Below are positions 35,844 through 48,000 of a stretch of DNA of 64,000 nt, piece after piece (the stretch's first letter is position 1; each line of letters starts with the position of its first letter). Both the position numbers and the translations under genes were made by a program. The notes beneath the pieces are model-generated. The model did no database searches. It was not told the origin of the DNA and was given only the letters and a program-made list of their open reading frames with translations. Origin of the DNA: Piliocolobus tephrosceles (taxonomy: Eukaryota > Chordata > Mammalia > Primates > Cercopithecidae); contig NC_045436.1 of assembly GCF_002776525.5 (NCBI RefSeq), forward strand, positions 7,851,918 through 7,915,917. The letters are read 5' to 3'.

Positions 35844-36161
35844 CTTGAATCTCAACCAGGCGCGATGGTTCACTCCTGTAATTCAAGCACTTTGGGAGGT
35901 CGAGGCGGGCGGATCATGAGGTCAAGAGATCAAAACCATCCTGGCCAACATGGTGAAACCTTGTCTCTACTGAAAGTATAAAAATTAGCGGGGTGTGGTG
36001 GTGCATGCCTGTAGTCCCAGCCACTCGGGAGACTGAGGCAGGAGAATCACTTGAACCCGGGAGGGGGAGGTTGCAGTGAGCTGACATCTGTCACTTCACT
36101 CCAGCCTGGTGATGGAGCTAGACTCTGTCTCAAAACAAACAAACAAACAAACTTGAATCTC
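35844..36161 (+). mobile_element. AluY-like with target duplication
   Basis: The body 35854-36151 has 'GAGGTCAAGAGATCAAAACC' and 'AGCCTGGTGATGGAGCTAGA', both Y-type characters. Perfect CTTGAATCTC repeats at 35844-35853 and 36152-36161. Confidence 0.95.
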
Positions 36162-36727
36162 TTCAAAGTTTTTGAACTTTGTAGAGTTTTTCCTTAGGCT
36201 GTGGGACTGACCGAGAAGTTTTCAATGATTGCTAGTGGGCATTCTCAGGAAGCAAGTAGCTGCTCAGGACAAGGGGAAAAAAGATGCAACTGTAATGCTT
36301 ATACATTATACAAAAAGCAATGTGAAAATATTTGATAATTACATTGATCAATGAAGAAAATTAAGAAATATTTCACAAGCTGCCCCTTTGATACCAAGAT
36401 CTAGAAAGTTTGTAATTTGTTAAACAAAGAAACAAAAATAAGATTTTTTATAAAAATTTTTATACAGATTAAGTAAACATTTTCCATAGGGAAAATTGCT
36501 TTCAATGAAAGTCTCAAATCAAACCATAATAGATAAAGGAATAGTATCAAAGGAAAACCCTGAGGTCAGCAAAGTAACTGAGACAATGGTTTGATTGTAG
36601 GACTATTTAAGAGATAGGTAGATGTTATTTTAGATTATTTTGCTAGTATTTTGACAACTCAAGGAACAGGGAAAAAATCTAAAGGCTGAAAAGATTAGAT
36701 TATGTTTTTCAAAAGAAAGGGATAAAA
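36162..36727. other. Unique AT-rich DNA
   Basis: No gene or repeat assigned. Confidence 0.4.
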
Positions 36728-37105
36728 TTGAATATTATCCAGCCATCGAAAGAGATAAAATTCTGATACATGCTACAACACGGATGAACCTGAAAGCATT
36801 ATGCTGTTAAATAAGCCAGACGCAAAAGGACAAATATTGTATTATCCCACTTTATATGAGGTACACAGAATAGAGAAATTCACAGAGACAGAAAGTAGAA
36901 TAGAGGTTATTCAGGGCTGTGGACAGTGAGAATGGGAAGTTAGTGTTTAACGGGTACAGTTTCTATCTGGGATGATGAAAATGTTAAGGAAATAATGGTG
37001 ATATTTACAGAACATTGTGAATGTACTTAATGTCACTGAATTTTATACTTAAAATGGTTAAAATAATAAATTTTACATTATATATATTTACTATAATAAA
37101 AATTA
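36728..37105 (+). mobile_element. Ancient L1M 3' end
   Basis: 'GATACATGCTACAACACGGA' then 'GAGACAGAAAGTAGAATAGA' then 'AACATTGTGAATGTACTTAA' and 'CTTAAAATGGTTAAAATAAT' follow the L1M ORF2 end and 3' UTR in order, to an AT-rich tail. Confidence 0.88.
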
Positions 37106-37609
37106 AAGTTAGAAAAATTTCAGAAATAAAGGGGAAATTCTTAGTAATTCAAGTCAGTTTAGCATACGTTATTCCTAGATATTCAAGACAGGAGACCTTC
37201 AACTATCCAGGCTAGCCACATAAACTGGTTATCTGGGATGGAAAGTTCTATGTGATGTCCAATTGCCAGAGAAACTTATCAGTATGCCATGAAAAAACTA
37301 TCACTTCATCTAGAGTTCTGTGTAAATAATGAGAATTGTTCCACAGGGTTTTTCCCGGGAAACACAACTATTTAATGTATTTATCAAGACGTGTTGCTTC
37401 CCGAGGGAGCAGGATGCAGCCTCCCGTTCATGAATGGGGACCTTGAACTGAACACGCTTCCATTTCTTTCTTCTGGCGACCAGAAAGCTCAAACAAAACA
37501 TGATGTTCAGCAACCAGACTCATCTTAGGATTGGCATATTTCTATTCTCCTTGTCCCTGCCATTAATCTTCTATTTCTATTTATAGTTTATTATTTCACT
37601 GAGGGATGT
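37106..37609. other. Unique DNA, nothing recognised
   Basis: No element or gene recognised before the Alu. Confidence 0.4.
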
Positions 37610-37908
37610 AAAAATTGTATATTGCGGTTGCTCACGCCTGGAATCCCAGCACTTTGGGAGGCTGAGGCGGGCGGATCATGAGGTCAGGAGCTCGAGACCA
37701 CCCTGGCTAACACAGTGAAACCTGTCTCTACTAAAAATACAAAAAAATTAGCCTGGTGTTTTGGTGGGTGCCTGTAGCCCCAGCTACTCAGGAGGCTGAG
37801 GCAGGAGAATGACATAAGTAAACCCAGGAGGCAGATCCTGCCACTGCACTCCAGCCCAGGTAACAGAGCGAGATTCCTTCTCAAAGAAAAAAAAAAATTG
37901 TATATTGC
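37610..37908 (+). mobile_element. Alu (Y/S-type), 5'-truncated, with 16-bp target duplication
   Basis: The body begins at GGTTGCTCACGCCTGGAATC, missing the first bases of Alu. 'CTGGCTAACACAGTGAAACC' is Y-like. Part of the right arm is deleted (GGCAG to ATCCTGCC). Perfect AAAAATTGTATATTGC repeats at 37610-37625 and 37893-37908. Confidence 0.95.
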
Positions 37909-40900
37909 CTCCAATTCTTTGTGAAAAGAGGTGGGCTGTAAATATATAACAACATAAAAATAGTTGGATCAGTGACATGGTATCTAGTATTATGGGTATC
38001 CTCACTAAGTTTGTAAAGCATGGCTAGCATGTGTGATTTGAATGAGTTGGTGGACCTCTCTTCAATTCTACTAAACACACACATGTGTGCACCCACATGT
38101 GTGCACCCACACAGCTTCTTAGCACAATGTTTTGGTATTAGTTCCTTGGTCTCTCCTCTTGGGGAGTTTACAATTTGGTCAGAGAAATAAGCTTTTTCAC
38201 CCATCATTTGAAATATTAGATGAACTAGGCCACTTATTAAACAAGCAAAAAAAAAAAAAGATTGATTGCAAAAAAAGATAATATTTAATAAGCACAACTG
38301 CTTCTGAAAGCAAAATGAAACACAAAACATGCCATTACTTTGAATGGGGACAATCTGCAGGAATATTTATATATTAAAAAAATTAAAATTATAATTGAAA
38401 AATTGTTCTATCCAGGATGGGCCACTGCTAATTTGATGTTGCTGGTTGTTTTGAAATCACTGCTTACTCTGTTGGCTTGTTTCTCTTAATCAGACCTTTT
38501 GAGAGCTTAATCTGATGATTACAAGCCATTACTTCTATGTTTGTGACTACAGGTTCCATCTCCCATTTCCAATGTTCAAAACTCAATCCACTGGACCAAT
38601 TTAGAAGAAAGTGTTGAAGTAGGTGAGTGGACTGTGGAATTATTACCGAAGCCCTTCCTAGCAGTCAAAGCCTAGAATTAATTATATGGAAATACAAAGT
38701 TTAGAATTAGAGGAGACCTTAGGAGTAATTGGTTTTTATCCTCTGATTTGATAAAGAAAGTCTTCAATGCCAGGTGTCTGAAGTCTAACTAGTGAGGGAC
38801 AAAGTCAGGGTTAAAAACCCAGCTCTTTTGTTTTCCCAGCTGAACTATGGTGTACTTGAGAATGGGCACCGCTGTGTATCAGTCTTCACCCTCTAATTCT
38901 GAGAAGTGGGCCTATGTGGCAGACTGTGCAGGCCCCAGTGCTCAGAACAGTTCTCTCTTCTGGAACACTGAAATGGAAGTTCCAACACTGAGAAAATAAA
39001 GGCTCACTCCTTTCATTTCTCATTTAACATTTCCTTCCTGCAGAAGCCCAAGAGTACACAAAGTGATGAGGAACAAACGTAATGAATGAATTCCCAGCTC
39101 CCACGTAGAGGAATAATTAATCCATTTGCTTCTCATTTTGATTCTGCATCTCCCTTAAAATGTATTAGCAGAGTCGAGCAGACGCCCTCTGCAGAGGCTT
39201 TTCCTCATAATGAAGGCACAGCCGGGAGAGCCAGGGTCTTGCAGCCGAACTCTGCAGGCCAACGGGGGGACTGCAGAAGCCCTTGAAAACATATGTTCTT
39301 TTGACTAAAACCTTGAACTTCCAGAATTAACTCGAAATTACACTCGAGTATTTTCACCCTGCAGTGTTTGACTTTCCGAATGGTGTGCATATTTTTCTCT
39401 CAATCAAAAATTTACAAAATCACAGAAGTTGCCTGAATGTGAGGAATAATGCAGAAGATAATTCTAATTGAGAAAACTGCCATTAAGAGTTTGAAACTAA
39501 AAAGTAGGCTGTTTTTATGGCCTAGATGCCTGGTAAGGAGATAAATGTATCAATTGTTGAGCTTACATGTTACAATTTTTGCAACCATTTCATTCCGCTG
39601 AGAATGTTAGAAAACCCAGGCAACCGAAGGGTTAATATCTGGCATTTTTTGTTTTTGGAATTGTCTCTGTCATAGTTCTGTAAGTCTCCAGGAAACATAC
39701 TCAGTCCCACTCATATTTCATTGACTTGTGACAGTTTTAATATGTGCTACTAATGCTAATAAAAGTAAAGCAAAATAAGCCAAGGGGGTCAAAAACAAAG
39801 ATCAATTTCAAGATCTCAAATATATTTCAGGACGTCGAATAATGCTTTGTACATAATATGTGGTCAACAAATATTACTCCTTTCTTTCTAACTTCAAATA
39901 TAACTTTTTTCTGATATTTGAAGACAGACAAAATGAACATTTGAAGACACGAATAAATATATTCATGTTCATTCTGTCTGTCTTCTGAACTACTTATTTT
40001 AACTTATTCTCCTTAACTTCCTTTTTTCTTTAACTTGTCCCTGTGAATTACTCTCACTGAGTTTCTTTCTTCTTATTGATGCTAGGTTTAGAAAATTGGT
40101 GAGAAGTAACATGATTGATTGACTCATCATACTTGCCTCTAAATGATTTTTCAATCTCCATTCCCGAAGAGTATCCTAAATTGTGCTATTCTGGTAATCA
40201 GATGGTCGGGGAATAAATCTTCCAGGGAATGTGGAGTCGAAGTAGAGCTGAGTTATCCCTAAATGGAGAGAGTGGTGGAGGTCGGGGGTAGACTTTCATG
40301 CCTAGGATTTCCCCCAGAATTCTAGCTTCAAGTCTAAGGCTATTTTATAATATATTAGCTCAATGAGTTATTCTCATTACATACTCAGATGAACTTGGGC
40401 CAAATAACAGAATGATAAGCCAAAAATAAAACCCAAAACATAACTGTTAGGTTTCAGGAACAGAAGACTTGATCTGACCTCTATTAGAGACATGGGGGCT
40501 GGCACTGGAAGTTGGTCAAAGGAGGAGCCCTGTACATATGGTTTGTAGATTTTATTGATTTTGTCACAAGGAGAAGGGCTTGTCATTTGCCAGGCGAACT
40601 GGAACTCCTTTGTGAATTTATATGAAATTTTAACTAAAGTAAGGGTCTATAGATTTTTTTCTCATCTGTTTTCAAAGGGTGGGAGAGAGAGAGCTTACCA
40701 AATAATTTTTTTTTAGCATCTACTAAAGTGCCAGGGACTACTGTAGTTGTTCACAATTTTCTGGCATTCTATGACCTTGTCACTATCACCATATTCACTA
40801 CTTTTACTATGTTACTAAAAATTGGGTAATAAACTTGAATACAATAAGTTGTCACTATGTTTTAACAATATATATCAGTCAAAATGATAAACTGATGAAA

Positions 40901-42492
40901 TGATAATCACACTTTAATTCCCCTATGTCTTTTATTTTTTTAAATCTTCTTCTGTATCTTTTAATGGCTAACATTCATACATTTATTTGTTAATCAACAT
41001 TTGCATATTATTTGCGTGTGTTATCGATATTTACATATTTGATTGTTCATTTTTGCATATGTAAATATTTAAACACTTTTCCTATCAATTAATCTACTAT
41101 ATATTTCTAAGAAGCCAGAAGTATCATTTTTGTTTTATAAATCAATAAGATCACAATCATCTGTGTAGGTTATCACTGGATATCAAACTTGCTAACTTCC
41201 TTAGTTAGAAAGGAGAGAAGGAATAGAGGAAGGTGCCTTTGGCTGGGATAGGTCAGGAATCAACATGAGGCAGAGTTTAACAACGTTTCAATTATGAAGT
41301 GAATGAATAATATTATGAAGTCTCATGAAAATTATAATAAATTATTTCAGAGAACAGGAAGGGCAATGCAAATGAAAATCCCATAATATTTATCCCATCC
41401 CCATTGACTATGCAAGAGTTGAATTTTGGGAAATTAACTTCGACACACTAAAAAGAAGTTTACTTATTTTATTTTTAAAATCCAATCCAAACATGTTTCA
41501 AAAAAACACTTTTTTTTCTTAACTTTGTATGTGCATGAGGCTTCCAGGTGCTGATATTTGACAGATCACTTTGGACTGAGCAATCAACGAAGTGCCACAA
41601 GCGCATCTACTAATTTTATGAGAGGGAGCAAGAGTTCAGGGTCTCTTCTAAATATCACAGAAGTCACATCTGGGGCTTCTCCATAGTGATCTCTAACGTT
41701 CTATGAGTTAGAGGGATACAAGATATTTTGAAGAAAATAAAATTTACCTCATTAACTATTGTTATTGCTATATACGAATTTTAAAAACCATGTCTTCTCA
41801 AATTTAAATGTGACTGCAGATATTAAATGCTTTCCCATGAGACGAGATTACGAGCAGTGTCGGTAGCCGGGCATATTGTTCTCTTAAGTTGGTAACAATT
41901 TTCCTTCACTGCTTCTGTCAGTTCTACCTAGTTTTTAGTAGACTGTATCTATTGCAGGGAGAAATGAGAAATTTCCAGTGCTCAAATTCAGTGAAGAAGG
42001 TCATTGAAAACATTTTAAATGTGGTTGGAGGTAATTTCTTCCACTGAAAACTCCTCAGAGAATTTCTTTTTTCCATCTTCCTTCCTTCCTCTCTCCCGCT
42101 CTCTACTTTATCTCCCTCCTCCCACTTTCTTTCCTTTTGCCGGTGCAGTTCATTATACAAATGGTACTGAATATTATTCTTCTGAATTTATGTCACTTGA
42201 CTGTGTTGATTTCTGCAGGTTGACCCATATATTTCTGCGTGTGGACTTGTCAGATAGGAACAGTCTTGCTCTTCTATGCCAGAGAGATAATTACTGGGAT
42301 AACACACACAGTATCAAGGAGCTGCCAATGTGGCAATCCCACTTTCATCTGAAACTACGTGAGGAGTTGATTCGTAACTGTGAAACGAGAATAGACTAGA
42401 ACTCTACCCTTCTACTAGATGAGAAATGCAGCCTGCCAAGGACAGAGGGAACACTGATTAGGTCATAGACCAATAGACAAAGAGCATTCATA
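37909..42492. other. Long unique stretch with candidate conserved DNA
   Basis: No gene recognised. 38090-38115 has a tandem ACATGTGTGCACCC motif. 38700-38830 may be an antisense MIR and 39840-39885 an L2 tail (both weak). 38990-39440 is more GC-balanced and stands out as a possible conserved noncoding element. 42060-42130 is CT-rich. Confidence 0.45.
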
Positions 42493-42528
42493 ATATAGAT
42501 AGATAGAGAGGTAGATATATATATATAT

Positions 42529-42559
<31 letters not shown>

Positions 42560-42765
42560 CAAAGATAAGTAGGTACGTAGGTAGGTAGGTAGACACACAG
42601 ATAGGTAGATAGGCAGACACGTAGGTAGGCAGATGGATGGATGGATGCATGCATGCATGGAGGGATGGATGGATGGATAGATGACAGATAGATGATTTGA
42701 TAGATGGATAGGTATATAGATGGATGGAAGGACTATGTATAGATAGATGAATGAATAGACAGATG
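42493..42765. repeat. Compound tetranucleotide microsatellite (GATA / GGTA / GGAT / TGCA)
   Basis: TA alternation at 42513-42530 leads into about seven TAGA units (42530-42558), then GTAG/GTAC variants, then GGAT and GCAT units and scattered GATA to 42765. The antisense 63-84-codon 'YLSIYLSI'-type frames over it are microsatellite artefacts. Confidence 0.95.
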
Positions 42766-43091
42766 AGCCATCATCTTATTAAGAAATAAATAAGGAAGAC
42801 AACATATTATAAAATATTAGAAAAAAAACTTATTTGGGACTACTTAAGGTAAACTCTCAGCATCTGCAAATGTGGAAATAAAGAATGAACTACCATTACT
42901 TTTTCTTCTTTTTTCTTTAGATTTCTCTTCTCGCTTCATTTCATTCATTTGATCCTCAATCGCTGATACTCTTTCTTCCAGTTGATTGAGTTGGTTACTG
43001 AAGCTTGTGCATTTGTCACGTATGTCTCATGTCATGGTTTTCATCTCTGTCAGTTCGTTTATGGCCTTCTCTGCATTAATTATTCTAGTTA

Positions 43092-43301
43092 TCAATTCTT
43101 CCACTCTTTTTTCAAGATTTTTAGTTTCTTTGCACTGGGTACTGGGAAGTTTGATGGACTGAAGCCTTCTTCTCTCATTTCGTCAAAGTCATTTTCCGTC
43201 CAGCTTTGATCCGTTGCTGGCAATGAGCTGCGTTCCTTTGGAGGGGGAGATGCGCTCTTATTTTTTGAATTTCCAGCTTTTCTGCCCTGCTTTTTCCCCA
43301 T
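43092..43301 (-). pseudogene. L1 ORF1p N-terminus, inverted and frameshifted
   Basis: The ATG at 43301 opens MGKKQGRKAGNSKNKS..., the basic N-terminal segment of the L1 RNA-binding protein, for about 45 recognisable residues. After EEGFSPSNF the frame is lost and stops at 43092. Further ORF1 coiled-coil coding continues out of frame to 42896, including a stretch equivalent to 'QLEERVSAIEDQMNEMK'. The rest of ORF1 lies on the opposite strand at 44439. Confidence 0.9.
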
Positions 43302-44342
43302 CTTTGTAGTTTTATCTGCCTCTGGTCTTTGATGATGGTGACGTACTGATGGGGTTTTGGTGTGGGTATCCTTCCTGTTTGTTAGTTTTCCTTCTAGCAG
43401 TCAGGACCTTCAGCTGTAGGTCTGTTGGAGATTGCTTGAGGTCCACTCCAGACCCTGTTTGCCTGGTTATCAGCAGCAGAGGCTGCAGAAGATAGAATAT
43501 TGCTGGACAGCGAGTATACCTGTCTGATTCTTGCTTTGGAAGCTTCTTCTCAGGGGTGTACTCCACCTTGTGAGGTGTGGGGTGTCGGTCTGCCCCTAGT
43601 GGGGAATGTCTACCAATTAGCCTACTCAGGGGTCAGGGACCCACTTGAGCCGACAGTCTATCTGTTCTCAGATTTCCACCTCTGTGTTGGGAGATCCACT
43701 GCTCTCTTCAAAGCTGTCAGACAGAGTCGTCTGCCTCTGCAGAGGTTTCTGCTGCTATTGTTGTTGTTGTTGTTGTTGTTTACCTGTGCCCTGTCCCCAG
43801 AGGTGGAGTCTACAGAGACAGGCAGGCCTCCTTGAGCTGCTGTGGGCTCCACCCAGTTAGAACTTCCCAGTGGCTTTGTTTACCTACTTAAGCCTCAGCA
43901 ATGGCGGGCGCCCCTCCCCCTGCCTCGCTGCTGCCTTGCCCTTAGATTCCAGACTGCTGTGCTAGCAATGAGGGAGGCTCCCTGGGAGTGGGACCCTCCC
44001 GGCCAGGTGTGGGATACAATCTCCTGGTGTGCCCATTTGCTAAGACCCTTGGTAAAGCGCAGTATTGGGGTGGGAGTTACCCGATTTTCTAGGTGTTGTG
44101 TGCCTCAGTTTGCCTGGTTAGGAAAAGGGATTCCCTTCCCCTTTGCACTTCCCAGGTGAGGCAATGCCTGGCCCTGCTTCAGCTCTTGCTGAAGCAGCTG
44201 ACCAGCACCGATTGTCCAGCACTCCCTAGTGAGATGAACCTAGTACCTCAGTTGAAAATGCAGAAATCACCTGTCTTCTGTGCCGCTCGCGCTGGGAGCT
44301 GGAGACTGGAGCTGTTCCTATTCGGCTATCTCGCTCTGTCCC
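43302..44342 (-). mobile_element. Inverted, complete L1 5' UTR (internal promoter region)
   Basis: Read on the minus strand it starts at about 44342 with a sequence equivalent to the L1 5' end (GCGAGATAGCCGAATAGGAA) and runs to the ORF1 ATG at 43301. The YY1 site near the start is altered (GATAGCC in place of the usual GATGGCC). In this orientation any residual sense promoter activity would read away from the main body of the element, toward 42.9 kb and the microsatellite. Confidence 0.85.
43757..43781. repeat. (TTG)n expansion in the inverted L1 5' UTR
   Basis: About seven TTG units follow GCTGCTA, where the L1 consensus has a T-rich non-repetitive stretch. Young internal microsatellite growth. 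Confidence 0.85.
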
Positions 44343-44438
44343 TACTTTTTAATCTTTTTAAGTTTAGATTAAGAAGAGTAAAAAGTTTAAGATTAAGTTT
44401 AGATTAAAAAGAGTAAAAAGATTAAAAAGAGTAAAAAG
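44343..44438. repeat. A-rich filler at the L1 inversion junction
   Basis: Three staggered copies of one ORF1 segment: 44361-44385, 44396-44420 (25 bases each, one difference) and 44421-44438 (shortened, leading into ORF1). A 16-base perfect inverted repeat, CTTTTTAATCTTTTTA at 44345-44360 against TAAAAAGATTAAAAAG at 44414-44429, spans the filler. Confidence 0.85.
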
Positions 44439-45033
44439 AAATGAGCAAAGCCTGCAAGACGTATGGGATTATGTAAAAAGACCAAATCTACATCTGATTG
44501 GGGTGTCTGAAAGTGAGTGGGAAAATGGAACCAAGTTGGAAAACACTCTGCAGGATATCATCCAGGAGAACTTCCCCAACCTAGTAGGACAGGCCAACAT
44601 TCAAAATCAGGAAATACAGAGAACGCCACAGAGATACTCCTTGAGAAGAGCAACTAGAAGACACATAATTGTCAGATTCACCAAAGGTGAAAAGAAGGAA
44701 AAAATCTTAAGGGCAGCCAGAGAGAAAGGTCGGGTTACCCACAAAGGGAAACCCATCAGACTAACAGCAGATCTCTCAGCAGAAACTCTACAAGCCATAA
44801 GAGAGTGGGGGCCAATATTCAACATTCTTAAAGAAAAGAATTTTAAACCCAGAATTTCATATCCAGCCAAACTAAGTTTCATAAGTGAAGGAGAAATAAA
44901 ATCCTTTACAGATAAGCAAATGCTTAGAGATTTTGTCACCACCAGGCCTGCCTTACGAGAGACCCTGAAGGAAGCACTAAACATGGAAAGAAACAACTGG
45001 TACCAGCCATTGCAAAAACATGCCAAAATGTAA
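44439..45033 (+). pseudogene. L1 ORF1p C-terminal half (RRM and C-terminal domain)
   Basis: An open reading frame runs from the junction through 45033. With the first in-frame ATG at 44503 it gives 176 residues. It covers the end of the coiled coil, the RRM-like domain (RRATRRHIIVRF), and the C-terminal domain (REWGPIFNILKEKNFKPRIS, ISYPAKLSFISEGEI) to the natural end NHAKM-like KHAKM. In the living protein these domains bind L1 RNA as a trimer; without the N-terminal coiled coil the trimer could not form. No stop has arisen in this half. Confidence 0.92.
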
Positions 45034-45096
45034 AGACCATCAAGGCTAGGAAGAAACTGCATCAACTAGCGAGCAAAATAACCAGCTAATATCATA

Positions 45097-48000
45097 ATGA
45101 CAGGATTAAGTTCACACATAACAATATTAACCTTAAATGTTAATGGACTAAATGGTCTAATTAAAAGACACAGACTGGCAAATTGGATAAATAGTCAAGA
45201 CCCATCAGTTTGCTGTATTCAGGAGACCCATCTCACATGCAGAGACATACATAGGCTCAAAATAAAGGGATGGAAGAAGATCTACCAAGCAAATGGAGAA
45301 CAAAAAAAAGCAGGGGTTGCAATACTAGTCTCTGATAAAACAGACTTTAAACCATCAAAGATCAAAACAGACAAAGAAGGCCATTACATAATGGTAAAGG
45401 GATCAATTCAACAGGAAGAGCTAACTATCCTAAATATATATGCACCCAATACAGGAGCACCCAAATTCATAAAGCAAGTCCTTAGAGACTTACAAAGAGA
45501 CTTAGACTCCCATACAATAATAATGGGAGACTTCAACACCCCACTGTCAACATTAGACAGATCAACGAGACAGAAAGTTAACAAGGATATCCAGGAATTG
45601 AACTCATTTCTGCAGCAAGCAGACCTCATAGATATCTACAGAACTCTCCACCCCAAATCAACAGAATATACATTCTTCTCAGCACCACATCACACTTATT
45701 CCAAAATTGACCACATAATTGGCAATTGTACAGCAAATGTACAAGAACAGAAATTATAACAAACTGTCTCTCAGACCACAGCGCAATCAAACTAGAACTC
45801 AGGACTAAGAAACTCAATCAAAACAGCTCAACTACATGGAAACTGAATAACCTGCTCCTGAATGACTACTGGGTACATAACGAAATGAAGGCAGAAATAA
45901 AGATGTTCTTTGAAACCAATGAGAACAAAGATACAACATAAAAGAATCTCTGGGACACATTTAAAGCAGTGTGTAGAGGGAAATTTATAGCACTAAATGT
46001 CATAAGAGAAAGCTGGAAAGATCTAAAATTGACACTCTAACATCACAATTAAAAGAACTGGAGAAGCAAGAGCAAACACATTCAAATGCCAGCAGAAGGC
46101 AAGAAATCACCAAGATCAGAGAAGAACTGAAGGAGATAGAGACACAAAAAACTCTCCAAAAAAATCAATGAATCAAGGAGGTGGTTTTTTGAAAAGATCA
46201 ACAAAATTGATAGATCGCTAGCAAGACTAATAAAGAAGAAAAGAGAGAAGAATCAAATAGACGCAATAAAAAATGATAAAGGGGATATCACCACCGACCC
46301 CACAGAAATACAAACTACCATCAGAAAATACTATAAACACCTCTACGCAAATAAACTAGAAAATCTAGAAGAAATGGATAATTTCCTGGACACTTACACT
46401 CTCCCAAGACTAAACCAGGAAGAAGTTGAATCCCTGAATAGACCAATAGCAGGCTCTGAAATTAAGGCAATAATTAATAGCCTACCAACCAAAAAAAGTC
46501 CAGGACCAGATGGATTCACAGCTGAATTCTACCAGAGGTACAAGGAAGAGCTGGTACCATTCCTTCTGAAACTATTCCAATCAATAGAAAAAGAGGGAAT
46601 CCTCCCTAACTCATTTTATGAGGCCAACATCATCCTGATATCAAAGCCTGACAGAGACGCAACAAAAGAAGAGAATTTTAGACCAATATCCCTGACGAAC
46701 ATCGATGCAAAAATCCTCAATAAAATACTGGCAAACTGGATCCAGCAGCACATCAAAAAGCTTATCCACTATGATCAAGTGGGCTTCATCCCTGGGATGC
46801 AAGGCTGGTTCAACATTCGCAAATCAATAAACGTAATCCAGCATATAAACAGAACCAAAGACAAAAACCGCATGATTATCTCAATAGATGCAGAAAAGGC
46901 TTTTGACAAAATTCAACAGCTCTTTATGCTAAAAATGCTCAATAAATTCGGTATTGATGGAACGTACCTCAAAATAATAAGAGCTATTTATGACAGACCC
47001 ACAGCCAATATCATACTGAATGGGCAAAAACTGGAAAAATTCCCTTTGAAAACTGGCACAAGACAGGGATGCCCTCTCTCACCACTCCTATTCAACATAG
47101 TGTTAGAAGTTCTGGCTAGGGCAATCAGGCAAGAGAAAGAAATAAAAGGTATCCAGTTAGGAAAAGAAGAAGTCAAATTGTCCCTGTTTGCAGATGACAT
47201 GATTGTATATTTAGAAAACCCCATTGTCTCAGCCCAAAATCTCCTTAAACTGATAAGAAACTTCGGCAAAGTCTCAGGATACAAAATTAATGTGCAAAAG
47301 TCACAAGCATTCTTATACACCAGTAATAGACAGAGAGTCAAATCATGAATGAACTTCCATTCACAATTGCTTCAAAGAGAAAAAAATACCTAGGAATCCA
47401 ACTTACAAGGGATGTAAAGGACCTCTTCAAGGAGAACTACAAACCACTGCTCAGTGAAATAAAAGAGGATACAAACGAATGGAAGAACATACCATACTCA
47501 TGGATAGGAAGAATCAATATCGTGAAAATGGCCATACTGCCCAAGGTAATTTATAGATTCAATGCCATCCCCATCAAGCTACCAATGAGTTTCTTCACAG
47601 AATTGGAAAAAACGGCTTTAAAGTTCATATGGAACCAAAAAAGAGCCCACATTGCCAAGACAATCTTAAGTCAAAAGAACAAAGCTGGAGGCATCACGCT
47701 ATCTGACTTCAAACTATACTACAAGGCTACAGTAACCAAAACAGCATGGTACTGGTACCAAAACAGAGATATAGACCAATGGAACAGAACAGAGTCCTCA
47801 GAAATAATACCACACATCTACAGCCATCTGATCTTTGACAAACCTGACAAAAACAAGAAATGGGGAAAGAATTCCCTATTTAATAAATGGTGCTGGGAAA
47901 ATTGGCTAGCCATAAGTAGAAAGCTGAAACTGGATCCTTTCCTTACTCCTTATATGAAAATTAATTCAAGATGGATTAGATTTATTTATTAAATCTATAA

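Noticed and set aside
37881..38330. 149-codon antisense frame
   Set aside because: Begins in unique DNA and runs into the A-rich tail of an Alu; no domain.
42396..42654. Antisense frames of repeated Y, L, S, I residues
   Set aside because: Translation of the GATA microsatellite, not a repeat protein.
42493..42765. CRISPR-like regular repeats
   Set aside because: Units are 4 bases with no spacers, and the genome is primate; plain microsatellite.
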